From the NCBI GenBank assembly GCA_903921295.1, contig CAIXOZ010000003.1, positions 1 to 18,676 on the forward strand: a stretch of 18,676 bases of DNA. The letters run 5' to 3'. The translations under genes were made by a program, and so were the position numbers. Every line of letters begins with the position of its first letter. Position 1 is the stretch's first letter. This DNA comes from an uncultured cyanobacterium. GTDB taxonomy: Bacteria; Cyanobacteriota; Cyanobacteriia; PCC-6307; Cyanobiaceae. Positions 1 through 6,692 of this stretch are shown here, in pieces. The notes below the pieces were generated by a model. That model was not told the DNA's origin. It saw only the letters and a program-made list of their open reading frames with translations, and ran no database searches.

Positions 1-487
1 CGAGTTCAACGCCGACGAACACCGCTACGAGGCGCTGCACCACCCCTTCTGCGCCCCGAACCCCACCGATCTGGGCAGCGACCCTGCCGCCTGGGCCGAC
101 ACCCTGCCAGCAGCCCGCGCCCAGGCCTACGACCTGGTGCTCAATGGCCTGGAGCTGGGCGGGGGATCCCTGCGCATCCACGATTCAGCCCTGCAGCGTC
201 AGGTGCTGCAGACCGTCGGCCTGCCCCTGGCGGAGGCCAACCAGCAGTTCGGCTTCCTGATGGACGCCCTCGACATGGGCGCCCCACCCCACGGGGGCCT
301 GGCCTTCGGCATCGACCGCATGGTGATGCTGCTGGCCGGTGAGGAATCGATCCGCGACACGATCGCCTTCCCCAAGACCCAGCAGGCCCGCTGCCTGATG
401 ACCCAGGCGCCGGCCGGAGTCTCCGACAAGCAGCTGCAGGAGCTGCATGTCGTCAGCACCTGGGTGGACGACGACGACGAGGCCTGA
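1..487 (+). CDS. aspS: Aspartyl-tRNA synthetase, C-terminal part (5' end outside window)
   Basis: This class II synthetase charges tRNA-Asp in the cytoplasm. The reading frame is open from base 2 and ends at TGA 485-487, so about 161 C-terminal residues are visible. It carries the family's conserved C-terminal catalytic segments: ALHHPFCAPNP, YDLVLNGLELGGGSLRIHD, and GAPPHGGLAFGIDRMVMLLAG, where motif 3 holds the ATP-binding Arg in GIDRMVM. These are followed by the ESIRDTIAFPKTQ tail. An acidic C-terminus (VDDDDEA) ends the protein. The gene looks intact at its 3' end. It is a conserved housekeeping gene and marks the left boundary of the accessory block that follows. Confidence 0.97.
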   Translation, partial: EFNADEHRYEALHHPFCAPNPTDLGSDPAAWADTLPAARAQAYDLVLNGLELGGGSLRIHDSALQRQVLQTVGLPLAEANQQFGFLMDALDMGAPPHGGLAFGIDRMVMLLAGEESIRDTIAFPKTQQARCLMTQAPAGVSDKQLQELHVVSTWVDDDDEA

Positions 488-524
488 GGAAAGCGTGGCC
501 CCCGCAGCGAACCCGGGACCTGCT

Positions 525-546
525 CGCGGCAACGCTGGCGGCCGCG
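525..546 (+). terminator. Weak GC-rich hairpin after aspS
   Basis: A perfect 6-bp inverted repeat (CGCGGC at 525-530, GCCGCG at 541-546) with a 10-nt loop lies 37 bp after the aspS stop. There is no T-tract, so an intrinsic-terminator role is only possible. The rest of 488-705 shows no gene or other clear signal. Confidence 0.25.
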
Positions 547-705
547 CTCGGCCCGCCCGGTGAGCCTGTCGGCGGATCGGTCGGGGTGGCCTTCGAGAGC
601 AGCGCTCCAGAGGGCCATGGGCCGATACCCACCTTGGGCGATCGTTCCAGCCGCCCATGGCTAGCGATGGATTGTCGGCCTTACCGGATCGCAGCACAGC
701 CGCCG

Positions 706-1404
706 ATGGGGGAACCTTTCACACCGCCCTTGTCCGCTCCCACGCTGGCCGAGCGATTTGCGGGCATCGGGATCAGACGACGTTACGAGGGAATCGACTG
801 GGAGGCAATTCCGGAGGATCACCAGGGCTGGGCCAGTCACCATCCCTGCTTTGCGGAACTGATCGCCGAGTTGCGTCCATCCCTTGTGATCGAGGTGGGC
901 ACCTGGAAGGGAGCTTCGCTGCTGGAGATGGCCGAGGCCGCCAGAACGCTGCAGCTGCCCACCCAGTTCATCTGTGTGGACACATGGCTTGGATCCAACC
1001 CCGAACTCTGGCTTCAGGATCAGCTGCGGGGCGAACTGAGGCTGCAGGCCGGCTATCCGCAGCTCTTTCTCACCTTTCTGCGCAACCTGCAGGGGGCTGG
1101 CCTTCTGGATCGCGTCTTCCCGATGCCGATGACCTCGGTCACCGCGGTGCAGATCCTGCACCGCTGGCAGCTGCAGGCCGATCTGATCTACGTCGATGCA
1201 GGCCATACGGAGCTGGAGGTCATGCACGACCTTGAGGCCTTTCATCACCTGCTGCGGCCGGGAGGGGTCCTGCTCGGCGACGACTTCCTGCCGCAGTGGC
1301 CAGGCGTGGTCAAAGCCGCCCAGGCCTTCAGCCACCGGCATGGGTTGGCATTGGAGCAACGGGATGAGAAGTTTCTGTTCCGAATGCCGGAGGGCGGAGC
1401 CTGA
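706..1404 (+). CDS. Class I SAM-dependent methyltransferase (Methyltransf_24-like), MT1
   Basis: A predicted 232-residue Rossmann-fold methyltransferase. Motif I, the SAM-binding glycine loop, is VIEVGTWKGASLLEM (residues 61-75). FICVDTW (88-94) supplies the acidic residue after beta-2. LIYVDAGH (160-167) and LLRPGGVLLGDDF (182-194) are the post-I and motif III-type segments typical of Methyltransf_24 enzymes. The target cannot be read from the sequence. The start at ATG 706 is preferred because residues upstream of it (an in-frame ATG exists at 667 and the frame is open from 586) look non-coding; no good Shine-Dalgarno precedes any candidate. It stands directly upstream of the Nif11 precursor N1 on the same strand, so it could methylate that peptide. 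Alternatively it acts on a glycan or small molecule, as many relatives are thought to. Confidence 0.85.
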   Translation: MGEPFTPPLSAPTLAERFAGIGIRRRYEGIDWEAIPEDHQGWASHHPCFAELIAELRPSLVIEVGTWKGASLLEMAEAARTLQLPTQFICVDTWLGSNPELWLQDQLRGELRLQAGYPQLFLTFLRNLQGAGLLDRVFPMPMTSVTAVQILHRWQLQADLIYVDAGHTELEVMHDLEAFHHLLRPGGVLLGDDFLPQWPGVVKAAQAFSHRHGLALEQRDEKFLFRMPEGGA

Positions 1405-1458
1405 ACACCAGCCGGGTCAGCAACGGTCGGGGTCCGTGCCCGCGTCAACCTGAGGGAT

Positions 1459-1477
1459 CCCCATGGAGCCACTGGGG
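1459..1477 (+). terminator. Small hairpin between MT1 and N1
   Basis: CCCCATG (1459-1465) can pair with CACTGGGG (1470-1477) over 7 bp with one bulged C and a 4-nt loop. It lies 55 bp after the MT1 stop and upstream of the proposed N1 promoter. No T-tract follows, so a terminator role is tentative. Confidence 0.25.
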
Positions 1478-1499
1478 CTGAGGCGAGCGGTGCCGAGGC

Positions 1500-1528
1500 T
1501 TGGCGGGCGACAACGCCGGCCATAGGCT
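1500..1528 (+). promoter_or_regulatory. Candidate promoter of precursor N1
   Basis: TTGGCG (1500-1505) is separated by 17 bp from TAGGCT (1523-1528). The predicted transcript starts near 1535 and gives a leader of about 55 nt before the ATG at 1590. The -10 hexamer is identical to the one proposed for the HlyD export operon (9261-9266), which fits co-expression. Found by eye; not verified. Confidence 0.45.
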
Positions 1529-1589
1529 GCGTGAAGTGCCCGCGGCATGGATGCTGCGCCGTCGGCCCCACGTCTCACCTGGTGCACGG

Positions 1590-1943
1590 ATGTCCTCCTC
1601 CTCCATCAACGCCCTGCGGGAACTGGCCCGCCAAGATGAGGCTCTGCGCACCGCCATCGATGGAGCCCAGCAGGTCGAGGAGGTGCAACGCATCGCCGCC
1701 AGCCGCGGCATTGAACTCTCCGCTGAGGAGGCGCTCCTCTGGCTGGATGAGCAGGACAGGGCCGCCAACCTCGATGCCGACATGCTCGACTCCCTGAGCC
1801 AGGGACTGGTGCCTCCCGACGGGAGCGAGCTGAACGACGAACAGCTGGCGGGAATCGTCGGTGGTGAGGCTTTCATGAGCGCTGGGGAAGCGCTCATCGG
1901 ATACTCGAACGTCGGCGAAGCGGGCTATCAAGGACCCGCATGA
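1590..1943 (+). CDS. Nif11-type leader peptide / NHLM export substrate, N1
   Basis: A 117-residue RiPP-like precursor. Residues 1-92 look like a Nif11/TIGR03798-type leader: an N-terminal helix beginning MSSSSINALRELARQDEAL, the AQQVEEVQRIAASRGIELS segment that resembles the 'IA...G..LS' signature, and an acidic C-terminal stretch ending NDEQLAGIVGG (82-92). Cleavage after GG would release a 25-residue core (93-117) starting EAFMSAGEALIGY and ending GEAGYQGPA. The core has no Cys and only two Ser, so lanthionine rings are excluded. ATG 1590 is chosen because the leader then begins like N3 (MSS) and lies about 55 nt downstream of a candidate promoter. The export machinery is encoded 7 kb downstream. 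Whether the core is modified is unknown. Confidence 0.85.
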   Translation: MSSSSINALRELARQDEALRTAIDGAQQVEEVQRIAASRGIELSAEEALLWLDEQDRAANLDADMLDSLSQGLVPPDGSELNDEQLAGIVGGEAFMSAGEALIGYSNVGEAGYQGPA

Positions 1944-1971
1944 CGCTGCACGCCCCCAGGAATTGCGGTGT

Positions 1972-2004
1972 CCAGGCGATGGCCGTGCCTCGGTCATCGC
2001 CTGG
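1972..2004. terminator. Strong hairpin between convergent N1 and MT2
   Basis: CCAGGCGATGGCC (1972-1984) pairs with GGTCATCGCCTGG (1992-2004): 12 Watson-Crick pairs and one G-T pair, closed by a 7-nt loop. It sits in the 112-bp gap between the stop codons of two convergent genes, the expected place for a bidirectional terminator. No T-tract is present on either side. Confidence 0.5.
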
Positions 2005-2055
2005 CTGGCATCCCGGCGGAATCGTGGGGCAGCGGACGGCCCCGCGAGCGTTCAC

Positions 2056-2814
2056 TCAGCTCAGCTCTTCCCAGTGCCCGACAGCGCTCTCGAACGGCAC
2101 GAAATGATCCCAACGGCGCTGATCCTCTCCCTCTCGGCGGAACAGGGCCAGGTTGGGGCACGGGCTTGGCATGCGGAGCAGGTCCGGGCGGTTGCTTTCG
2201 ATGAAGGCCACCACGCTGCGCACCGAGGGCAACCACATGTCGTGCAGGACGAGCACTCCGCCGGGTCGGCAGAGGCGCGCAGCGAAACTGAGGTCGATCA
2301 GCACATCATCGAAGCGGTGATAGCCATCGATGAAGACCAGATCGAAACGGGCTCCCTCCTGTTCCAATTGCGGCAGGGCCCAGTCGGAGCGCTTGCCGAT
2401 CCAGCGAAAGGCCCCGTTGCCCAGCGCGATCGTTGCCTCGGCGCTCGCCGCCGCCAGGCGCCGGCCGATGCCGTGCCAGTCGCTGTCCTGATAGGGATCG
2501 ATCGCCACCAGCCGGCCGCCGCCCTCCAGGGCCAGGGCCGCCAGCAGGAACTGGCTGCTGAACCCCCAGGCCAGGCCCACCTCCAGCAGATTGCGCGCCC
2601 CCAGCTGACGAGCCAGGGCGAGCAGCTCCAGTCCCTCCTCGGGTTTGATGCGGGTGGTCGCATCGATCGGATGGGGCAGGCCGTCATCCCCCTGCTGGGG
2701 CTGGCGGGCATAGAGAGCCTGCAGGGTGCACTGCATCGGCGCGGGCAGATCGGCAAGCAGAACGGCCAGGTCGACCGTCGATGCTCGAAGCACGGCAGAG
2801 GGTTCCTCACACAC
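2056..2814 (-). CDS. Class I SAM-dependent methyltransferase (Methyltransf_24-like), MT2
   Basis: A 252-residue predicted methyltransferase read from GTG 2814 to the stop at 2056. Motif I is NLLEVGLAWGFSSQFLL (75-91). LVAIDPYQDSDW (102-113) provides the acidic residue contacting SAM ribose. FDLVFIDGYHRFDD (157-170) and LCRPGGVLVLHDMW (181-194) are the later motifs, similar in layout to MT1. The GTG start is supported by GGAG on the minus strand about 10 nt upstream; an internal ATG at 2736 is the alternative. It is convergent to N1 and divergent from the hydrolase gene, whose ATG lies only 14 bp away, so the two 5' ends and their promoters must overlap. The substrate is unknown. Confidence 0.83.
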   Translation of the reverse strand: MCEEPSAVLRASTVDLAVLLADLPAPMQCTLQALYARQPQQGDDGLPHPIDATTRIKPEEGLELLALARQLGARNLLEVGLAWGFSSQFLLAALALEGGGRLVAIDPYQDSDWHGIGRRLAAASAEATIALGNGAFRWIGKRSDWALPQLEQEGARFDLVFIDGYHRFDDVLIDLSFAARLCRPGGVLVLHDMWLPSVRSVVAFIESNRPDLLRMPSPCPNLALFRREGEDQRRWDHFVPFESAVGHWEELS

Positions 2815-2828
2815 GCTGCGGCGGCTCC

Positions 2829-3563
2829 ATGGGCAACACTGGTTTTCTAGATCGTCCAGGCGGCGACGGCGTCAGGCCGCATCAGCTGTATGTACCGCGG
2901 AACTACTCCGCCGATCGCCGCTGGCCGCTGATCCTGTTCCTGCACGGTGCGGGCGAGGGCGGCGAGGATGGCCTCCTACCCACCGAGTTCCAGCTCGGCA
3001 GTGCCATCCGCCGTCATCCGGAGGTGTTTCCGGCCCTGGTGCTGTTCCCCCAGCAGGCCCCGAACGACTACTGGCGGCAGAGGGATCTGACGATGGCGCG
3101 CGTCTGCCTGGAGCAGGTTTGCGACGATTACAGCATTGATCCCGGCCGGATCAGCCTCTGCGGTGTCTCCAGCGGTGCCACCGGTGCCTGGGCCCTGGCC
3201 TCTCGTCATCCCGAGCTGTTTCAGGCCCTGCTGATCGTGGGCGGGCTGGTGGCGCCAAACCCTGCCCATCCCGCGAGCGAGGCGGTGGTGCCCATGGGCG
3301 TAGCGGATCCCCATGCCTGGCTGGCCGAGCGGCTGCGGCGGTTGCCGGTCTGGATTCACCACGGCGATGGGGATCCCCTCTGTCCCGTGGAGGATGCCCG
3401 CTGCATCGCCACCTGCCTGAAGCGCCAGGGGGCGGCGGTGCGCTATAGCGAGCTGCCTGGCTTCGGCCACAACGTCTGGGATGTGGCCTTCTACAGCGCG
3501 GCGGTGGCCCGTTGGCTGCTCGATCCATACCGGCCCGAGACGGCCCGGCAGGAAGGGACATGA
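2829..3563 (+). CDS. Alpha/beta hydrolase, LpqC/phospholipase-carboxylesterase type
   Basis: A 244-residue serine hydrolase. The sequence shows an oxyanion strand LILFLHGAGEGGEDG (34-48), the nucleophile elbow GVSSG (112-116, Ser114), a likely acid Asp182 in HHGDGDPLCPVED, and catalytic His214 in GFGHNVWD. No signal peptide is visible, so it is probably cytoplasmic. The order of elements fits the esterase/polyhydroxybutyrate-depolymerase-like group (LpqC, dienelactone hydrolase relatives). Start ATG 2829 gives the natural beginning MGNTGFLDRP; a longer frame from 2781 would overlap MT2. Its stop TGA overlaps the ATG of the Nif11-domain gene N2 as ATGA, implying translational coupling. It could release, trim or esterify a peptide or sugar product; this is inference. 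Confidence 0.85.
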   Translation: MGNTGFLDRPGGDGVRPHQLYVPRNYSADRRWPLILFLHGAGEGGEDGLLPTEFQLGSAIRRHPEVFPALVLFPQQAPNDYWRQRDLTMARVCLEQVCDDYSIDPGRISLCGVSSGATGAWALASRHPELFQALLIVGGLVAPNPAHPASEAVVPMGVADPHAWLAERLRRLPVWIHHGDGDPLCPVEDARCIATCLKRQGAAVRYSELPGFGHNVWDVAFYSAAVARWLLDPYRPETARQEGT

Positions 3564-3862
3564 GCCAGGAGGGGCTGGCGGCGTTCCTGGCGGCGGTGAG
3601 CCGCGATCCGGCGCTGCAGCTCAGGCTGGTCCACTGCAACCCGGTGCAGGCGGCAGCGATGGCGCAGGAACTGGGCCATGCGGTGCGCTGCGGCGATCTG
3701 ATCCGTTACGAGTCGCGCGCGTTCGCCTGGCAGCTGAGCGATGCGGAATACGAGCTTGTGGCGCGCCTGCAGATGCCGCGCTCGCACTGGTGGCAGCGCT
3801 GCTGGCCGCGCGAGCGCGACAGGCGGGAGACGGCTCCGGTTGATGGGCCGCCAGCTGTCTGA
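3560..3862 (+). CDS. Nif11-domain small protein without GG cleavage site, N2
   Basis: A 100-residue protein. Its N-terminus follows the Nif11 pattern closely: MSQEGLAAFLAAVSRDPALQ (helix 1, 'FL..V..D..L'), VQAAAMAQELGHAV (29-42, 'A..A.E.G'), then QLSDAEYELVARLQ (58-71), where a Nif11 leader would have 'LSDEELE.VAGG'. The double glycine is replaced by RLQ, so C39 cleavage is not expected at the usual place. The tail (72-100) is unusual: PRSHWWQRCWPRERDRR, rich in Trp and Arg with one Cys. ATG 3560 overlaps the hydrolase stop (ATGA), with GGAAGG 4 nt upstream. It could be a divergent precursor, or a leader-like accessory protein that binds the maturation or export machinery. The Nif11 assignment is by eye from the motif pattern. 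Confidence 0.7.
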   Translation: MSQEGLAAFLAAVSRDPALQLRLVHCNPVQAAAMAQELGHAVRCGDLIRYESRAFAWQLSDAEYELVARLQMPRSHWWQRCWPRERDRRETAPVDGPPAV

Positions 3863-3870
3863 ACCCATCA
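3841..3870. terminator. Hairpin at the end of N2
   Basis: TGATGGG (3841-3847) and CCCATCA (3864-3870) form a perfect 7-bp inverted repeat spanning the N2 stop codon, with a 16-nt loop. It lies in the convergent junction with the GT25-like gene. It lacks a T-tract. Confidence 0.3.
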
Positions 3871-3895
3871 CCGCGACGGCCTGATCGTCCGGGCC

Positions 3896-3919
3896 CTGAC
3901 GGCCGGAGACGGGCGTCAG
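3896..3919. terminator. Hairpin at the end of the GT25-like gene
   Basis: CTGACG (3896-3901) pairs with CGTCAG (3914-3919), extended by CC/GG after a one-base bulge. It overlaps the stop codon of the minus-strand glycosyltransferase (3916-3918) in the same convergent gap. No T-tract is visible. Confidence 0.25.
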
Positions 3920-4605
3920 CCGATGCCGAAGCGGCGCCGCTGGGTGATCCAGTTGCGGGTGGCCCGCTCACCCATGGAGCGACCGGGGAAGCAGAGGGAG
4001 TCGTGACCCAGATGCAGAAACAGGCTCGGCACGTGCACGGCATAGCGGTTGCGCCGCGGCTGGGCATGCACGATCAGGGCCAGACGAATGTCAGCACAGT
4101 TGCGGCCCCCATCGTTGTAAGCGGCCCGATGGGCGACGACGCCAGGTGCCTGCTCGATCGCCCCGCAGAACCAGTCAGCCGCTGCCAGCACCCGTGCCGT
4201 GTCGGGGTGGATCAACAGCGCCTGGTTGCCCCACCAGCCGCGGCCATCGCTGCCCAGGGCAGAGCGTTCGTAGAGACCATCGGGCGCATACTCCTCCACC
4301 TCGCGCATGTCGCAGAAGCTGATCACGGCGATGCCGTCCGCGAAGCGGGCCTGCGGCAGTATCTGCAACGCCATGGGATCAGCCGCCACGTCGTCTTCCA
4401 GGAGCAACACGGGCGATCCCGGCGCCCGCCGCACCGCGAAGGCGATCGCCTGCTGGGTGGCCCGTGCGGCTCCCTGCAACTGTTGGTCCACATGCACCAG
4501 CATCCTCTGGAAGCCGGACTGGTCCTTGAAGGTCTCCTGCAGGGCTTCAACCCACTGCTGGCGCCGGCCGGGCATGGTGAGAATCACCGGCTGAATCGGC
4601 TCCAA
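3916..4605 (-). CDS. Glycosyltransferase family 25-like (GT-A fold) protein
   Basis: A 229-residue predicted sugar transferase. The N-terminus PVILTMPGRRQQW (6-18) resembles the opening strand of GT25 enzymes, where a 'NL..R..R/W' segment follows beta-1. SPVLLLEDDVAADP (64-77) contains the EDD acidic triplet that acts as the metal/nucleotide-sugar 'DXD'. WWGNQALLIHPDTARVL (124-140) matches the usual 'G..aYliS...A..ll' block, and SLFLHLGHDS (194-203) the C-terminal 'P.l..H.g..S' segment. The best start is TTG 4605, with ATG 4575 as alternative; neither has a clear ribosome site. It lies 56 bp downstream of the FkbM-fusion gene on the same strand, probably one transcript. Donor and acceptor are unknown. 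Confidence 0.72.
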   Translation of the reverse strand: MEPIQPVILTMPGRRQQWVEALQETFKDQSGFQRMLVHVDQQLQGAARATQQAIAFAVRRAPGSPVLLLEDDVAADPMALQILPQARFADGIAVISFCDMREVEEYAPDGLYERSALGSDGRGWWGNQALLIHPDTARVLAAADWFCGAIEQAPGVVAHRAAYNDGGRNCADIRLALIVHAQPRRNRYAVHVPSLFLHLGHDSLCFPGRSMGERATRNWITQRRRFGIG

Positions 4606-4661
4606 GCATGCGGGGCGGCGATGTCAGCACTCTATCCAGTTCTGGCTGAGGAGAACGTGCT

Positions 4662-6290
4662 TCAACCGCTGCCAACAGCAGCGATCCGATCGTTGCGGAT
4701 GAACACAAAGTTGCTGAACTGAAACAGGTTGGTCAGCGGCGCTGTCGGGTCACGCTGGATCAGCCGATTGGGCAGGAGCTGAAACACTCCATAGCCCTCC
4801 AGGCGCCTGGCGAGCGACAGGAACGTATCGCCGCGAAATAGATGGTGTCGGTTGAATTCGAGCTGGATGGCCACAGGCCTGAGCCGTCTGATGGTCTGGG
4901 AGGCGCCATCGAGGATGTCGGCTTCCCAGCCTTCGCTGTCGACCTTGATGAACTCCAGTGGCTCGGGATCGGACGACGCCAGCCACCAATCATCGAGTCG
5001 ACGGATCTGTACTTCACTCGTCTGATCATTGGCAAGATAGTCGATGGCTTCAAGGCCTTCACAGAGAGTGGCCAACTGCGGTCGGCTGCTTTCATAATGC
5101 AGCGTAGTGATGCCCTCTCTGGATCCGAGAGCCCAATGAAATGGGAAGAACCGTTCCGGAAACTGGCGGGCCAGGTTGTCAAGAAGTGGCCAGTTCTGAT
5201 GCAGCGGCTCGCAGGCAAAGACCCTGCTTTTCGGCAAGGCCTGAAGGAGCAGCCGGCTGTAGTCTCCCTGCGCCGCACCAATATCAAGACAGTTTTGAAT
5301 CCCCAGCCTGGGCAGCACGGCCGTGATCCAGTGATATTCACCACTGACCCTCATATTGTTGGCGTTGTTATATCCCTGAACGCCAAGCAGAAGCTCCAGC
5401 AGCTCATCGGCCAACTCCTGGTCGTCGCTGAGCTCGCGCAGCAGGCGTCGGCGTTGATCACGCTCGTTCAGCCAGGCCTTGATCTGCGGTGCGACCACTG
5501 GAGCCTGCACCTCGGCACCTGGAAGCGGCGGCAGTTGGAGCAGCTCACGGATGCGGACATCTGAGAGCAGATCGCGCCTGTGCTTGAGCAGATGTTGCCG
5601 GCAGAGGCGGCCGAGTCGTTGCCCCTCCTGCGAGGCTGTCAGACCGTTGACAAAGAGGCGACTGCCTGAGCGATCCTCGCGGCAATTGCCAACAATGATG
5701 TCGTCAAAAATGTGAAAGTCGCCGGGCAGATCAAAGACGCGTGCGAAATAGGGATGAACGAAGTGGTCGATCCCATAACTGCTGATGCTCAGGGGATAAA
5801 AGGGTGCCGTCGACCGCAATAAATCAACGCGAACAAACGACATCTTCAGCTCGATCCAGGGCGCCGTGCGCCAGGGCTGCTGAACACCCTGGCTGGCCAT
5901 GTGGGGCACCCAAGCCGGCCGGGCCGGATCCAGGCTGGGCGAACAGCAGACACTGCCGAGCGCGTGGCCGCGCTCCAGCACCTTGTTGATCTGCGTCACC
6001 GAGATGACGATGTCATCGTCGATCAGGCCCACCAGCTTCCCGCTCGGGAGCTGGTCACCGAGCCAGTGCGCCAGCACCATCAGGATTTCGCCCTTGCAGG
6101 CTGTGCTCTGACTCAGCCAGCACCACTCCTCTGGCCAACCCGCCGGCAGGTTCAGAGGCCGTTGTGCCCTGCCGCTGTAATCAAACAACAGCAACACAAA
6201 CTGCGCCGGCTCATCGAGCTGCAGATGGCGAGCCGGTGGCTCCTGGCCATCCCAGCTGATGAGCACCAAATCGCGTTGCGGATCCAGCAT
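4662..6290 (-). CDS. Two-domain protein: GT-A/DUF707-like N-terminus fused to FkbM methyltransferase
   Basis: A 542-residue protein. Residues 1-220 look like a GT-A-type transferase: LLLFDYSG (33-40), CKGEIL (65-70), GLIDDDIVIS (88-97, DDD as metal site), GSVCCSPSLD (112-121), WIELKMSFVRVDLL (145-158) and SSYGIDHF (170-177). This order resembles DUF707 proteins. A charged linker (about 225-300) leads to an FkbM methyltransferase: CLDIGAAQGDYSRLLL (334-349, SAM motif I), VFACEPLHQNWPLL (357-370), VQIRRLDDWW (427-436), LEFIKVDSEGWEADIL (445-460) and PVAIQLEFN (472-480). ATG 6290 is preferred because GAGGA precedes it closely on the minus strand. FkbM domains O-methylate sugars or other hydroxyls. 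Parts of the gene (about 5030-5400 and 5690-5850) look more A+T-rich than its neighbours, which may indicate transfer. Confidence 0.8.
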   Translation of the reverse strand: MLDPQRDLVLISWDGQEPPARHLQLDEPAQFVLLLFDYSGRAQRPLNLPAGWPEEWCWLSQSTACKGEILMVLAHWLGDQLPSGKLVGLIDDDIVISVTQINKVLERGHALGSVCCSPSLDPARPAWVPHMASQGVQQPWRTAPWIELKMSFVRVDLLRSTAPFYPLSISSYGIDHFVHPYFARVFDLPGDFHIFDDIIVGNCREDRSGSRLFVNGLTASQEGQRLGRLCRQHLLKHRRDLLSDVRIRELLQLPPLPGAEVQAPVVAPQIKAWLNERDQRRRLLRELSDDQELADELLELLLGVQGYNNANNMRVSGEYHWITAVLPRLGIQNCLDIGAAQGDYSRLLLQALPKSRVFACEPLHQNWPLLDNLARQFPERFFPFHWALGSREGITTLHYESSRPQLATLCEGLEAIDYLANDQTSEVQIRRLDDWWLASSDPEPLEFIKVDSEGWEADILDGASQTIRRLRPVAIQLEFNRHHLFRGDTFLSLARRLEGYGVFQLLPNRLIQRDPTAPLTNLFQFSNFVFIRNDRIAAVGSG

Positions 6291-6624
6291 GTTCCTCAAC
6301 CCCAGGACAGCAACCGCAGCCGACCGGCCGGCGCCCTGCCCTCCTGGCCTGGTCCAGCCCGCCACCCTGCACGCAGCGCAGAGTTCGCCTGTCCGTTCAT
6401 CCGTTCATCATTGTCGGGGCTCCGGCACGGCCTGCCGGCGGAGTGGGCTTTGCGCAGCGGAGCTGCGGATCTCACAGCCTCCGGGCTCGGAGACACGCCA
6501 GCTGCCTTTCGGATACCGAGGCATCCCGTCGAGCACCCTTGCGTCGTGGCCATCGGCCAGCGCTTCCCCACGGCCGGGAGGCACCATCCGCTGTCTTTCA
6601 AAACGATCAGGCCTGATGCTGATA

Positions 6625-6653
6625 CTGACAACCTGAACCTGCGTGATTAGGTT
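6625..6653 (+). promoter_or_regulatory. Candidate promoter of precursor N3
   Basis: CTGACA (6625-6630, one mismatch to TTGACA), a 17-bp spacer and TAGGTT (6648-6653). The transcript would start near 6660 and give a leader of about 33 nt before ATG 6693. The -35 and -10 lie in the two arms of the inverted repeat at 6626-6657. Confidence 0.55.
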
Positions 6654-6657
6654 GTCA
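6626..6657. repeat. Perfect inverted repeat overlapping divergent promoters
   Basis: TGACAACCT (6626-6634) and AGGTTGTCA (6649-6657) are exact reverse complements separated by 14 bp. Each arm contains a -35-like TGACA for one direction and the complement of an AGGTT-type -10 for the other. It may be an operator for a dimeric regulator, or simply the consequence of two overlapping face-to-face promoters. Confidence 0.6.
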
Positions 6658-6658
6658 A
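6630..6658 (-). promoter_or_regulatory. Candidate divergent promoter towards the FkbM-fusion gene
   Basis: On the minus strand TTGACA (6658-6653) is followed after 17 bp by CAGGTT (6635-6630). The -35 is a perfect consensus; the -10 is weak. It would occupy the same DNA as the N3 promoter, so polymerase could bind in only one orientation at a time. Confidence 0.4.
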
Positions 6659-6692
6659 CAACCATCCCCCCTTTGAAGGTCACGCCATAGCA

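Larger units (their letters stand above)
6291..6692. other. Intergenic region between the FkbM-fusion gene and N3
   Basis: These 402 bp separate two divergent genes. The right end (6625-6658) holds the symmetrical promoter/dyad described separately. The remainder would be a long (about 330 nt) 5' untranslated leader of the FkbM-fusion transcript if that promoter is used. Open frames here are short and unconvincing on both strands. I see no tRNA-like or known riboswitch-like signal. Confidence 0.5.

Noticed and set aside
1590..1943. N1 as a prochlorosin-type lanthipeptide precursor
   Set aside because: The leader type and host fit, but the core has no Cys and no LanM gene is in the window.
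1963..2850. 295-codon open frame on the plus strand over MT2
   Set aside because: Antisense of a methyltransferase with clear SAM motifs; the plus-strand translation has no recognisable domain.
6408..6572. Small minus-strand gene upstream of the FkbM-fusion gene
   Set aside because: Third-position GC is only moderate, no ribosome site precedes it and no family is recognised; more likely part of the 5' leader.
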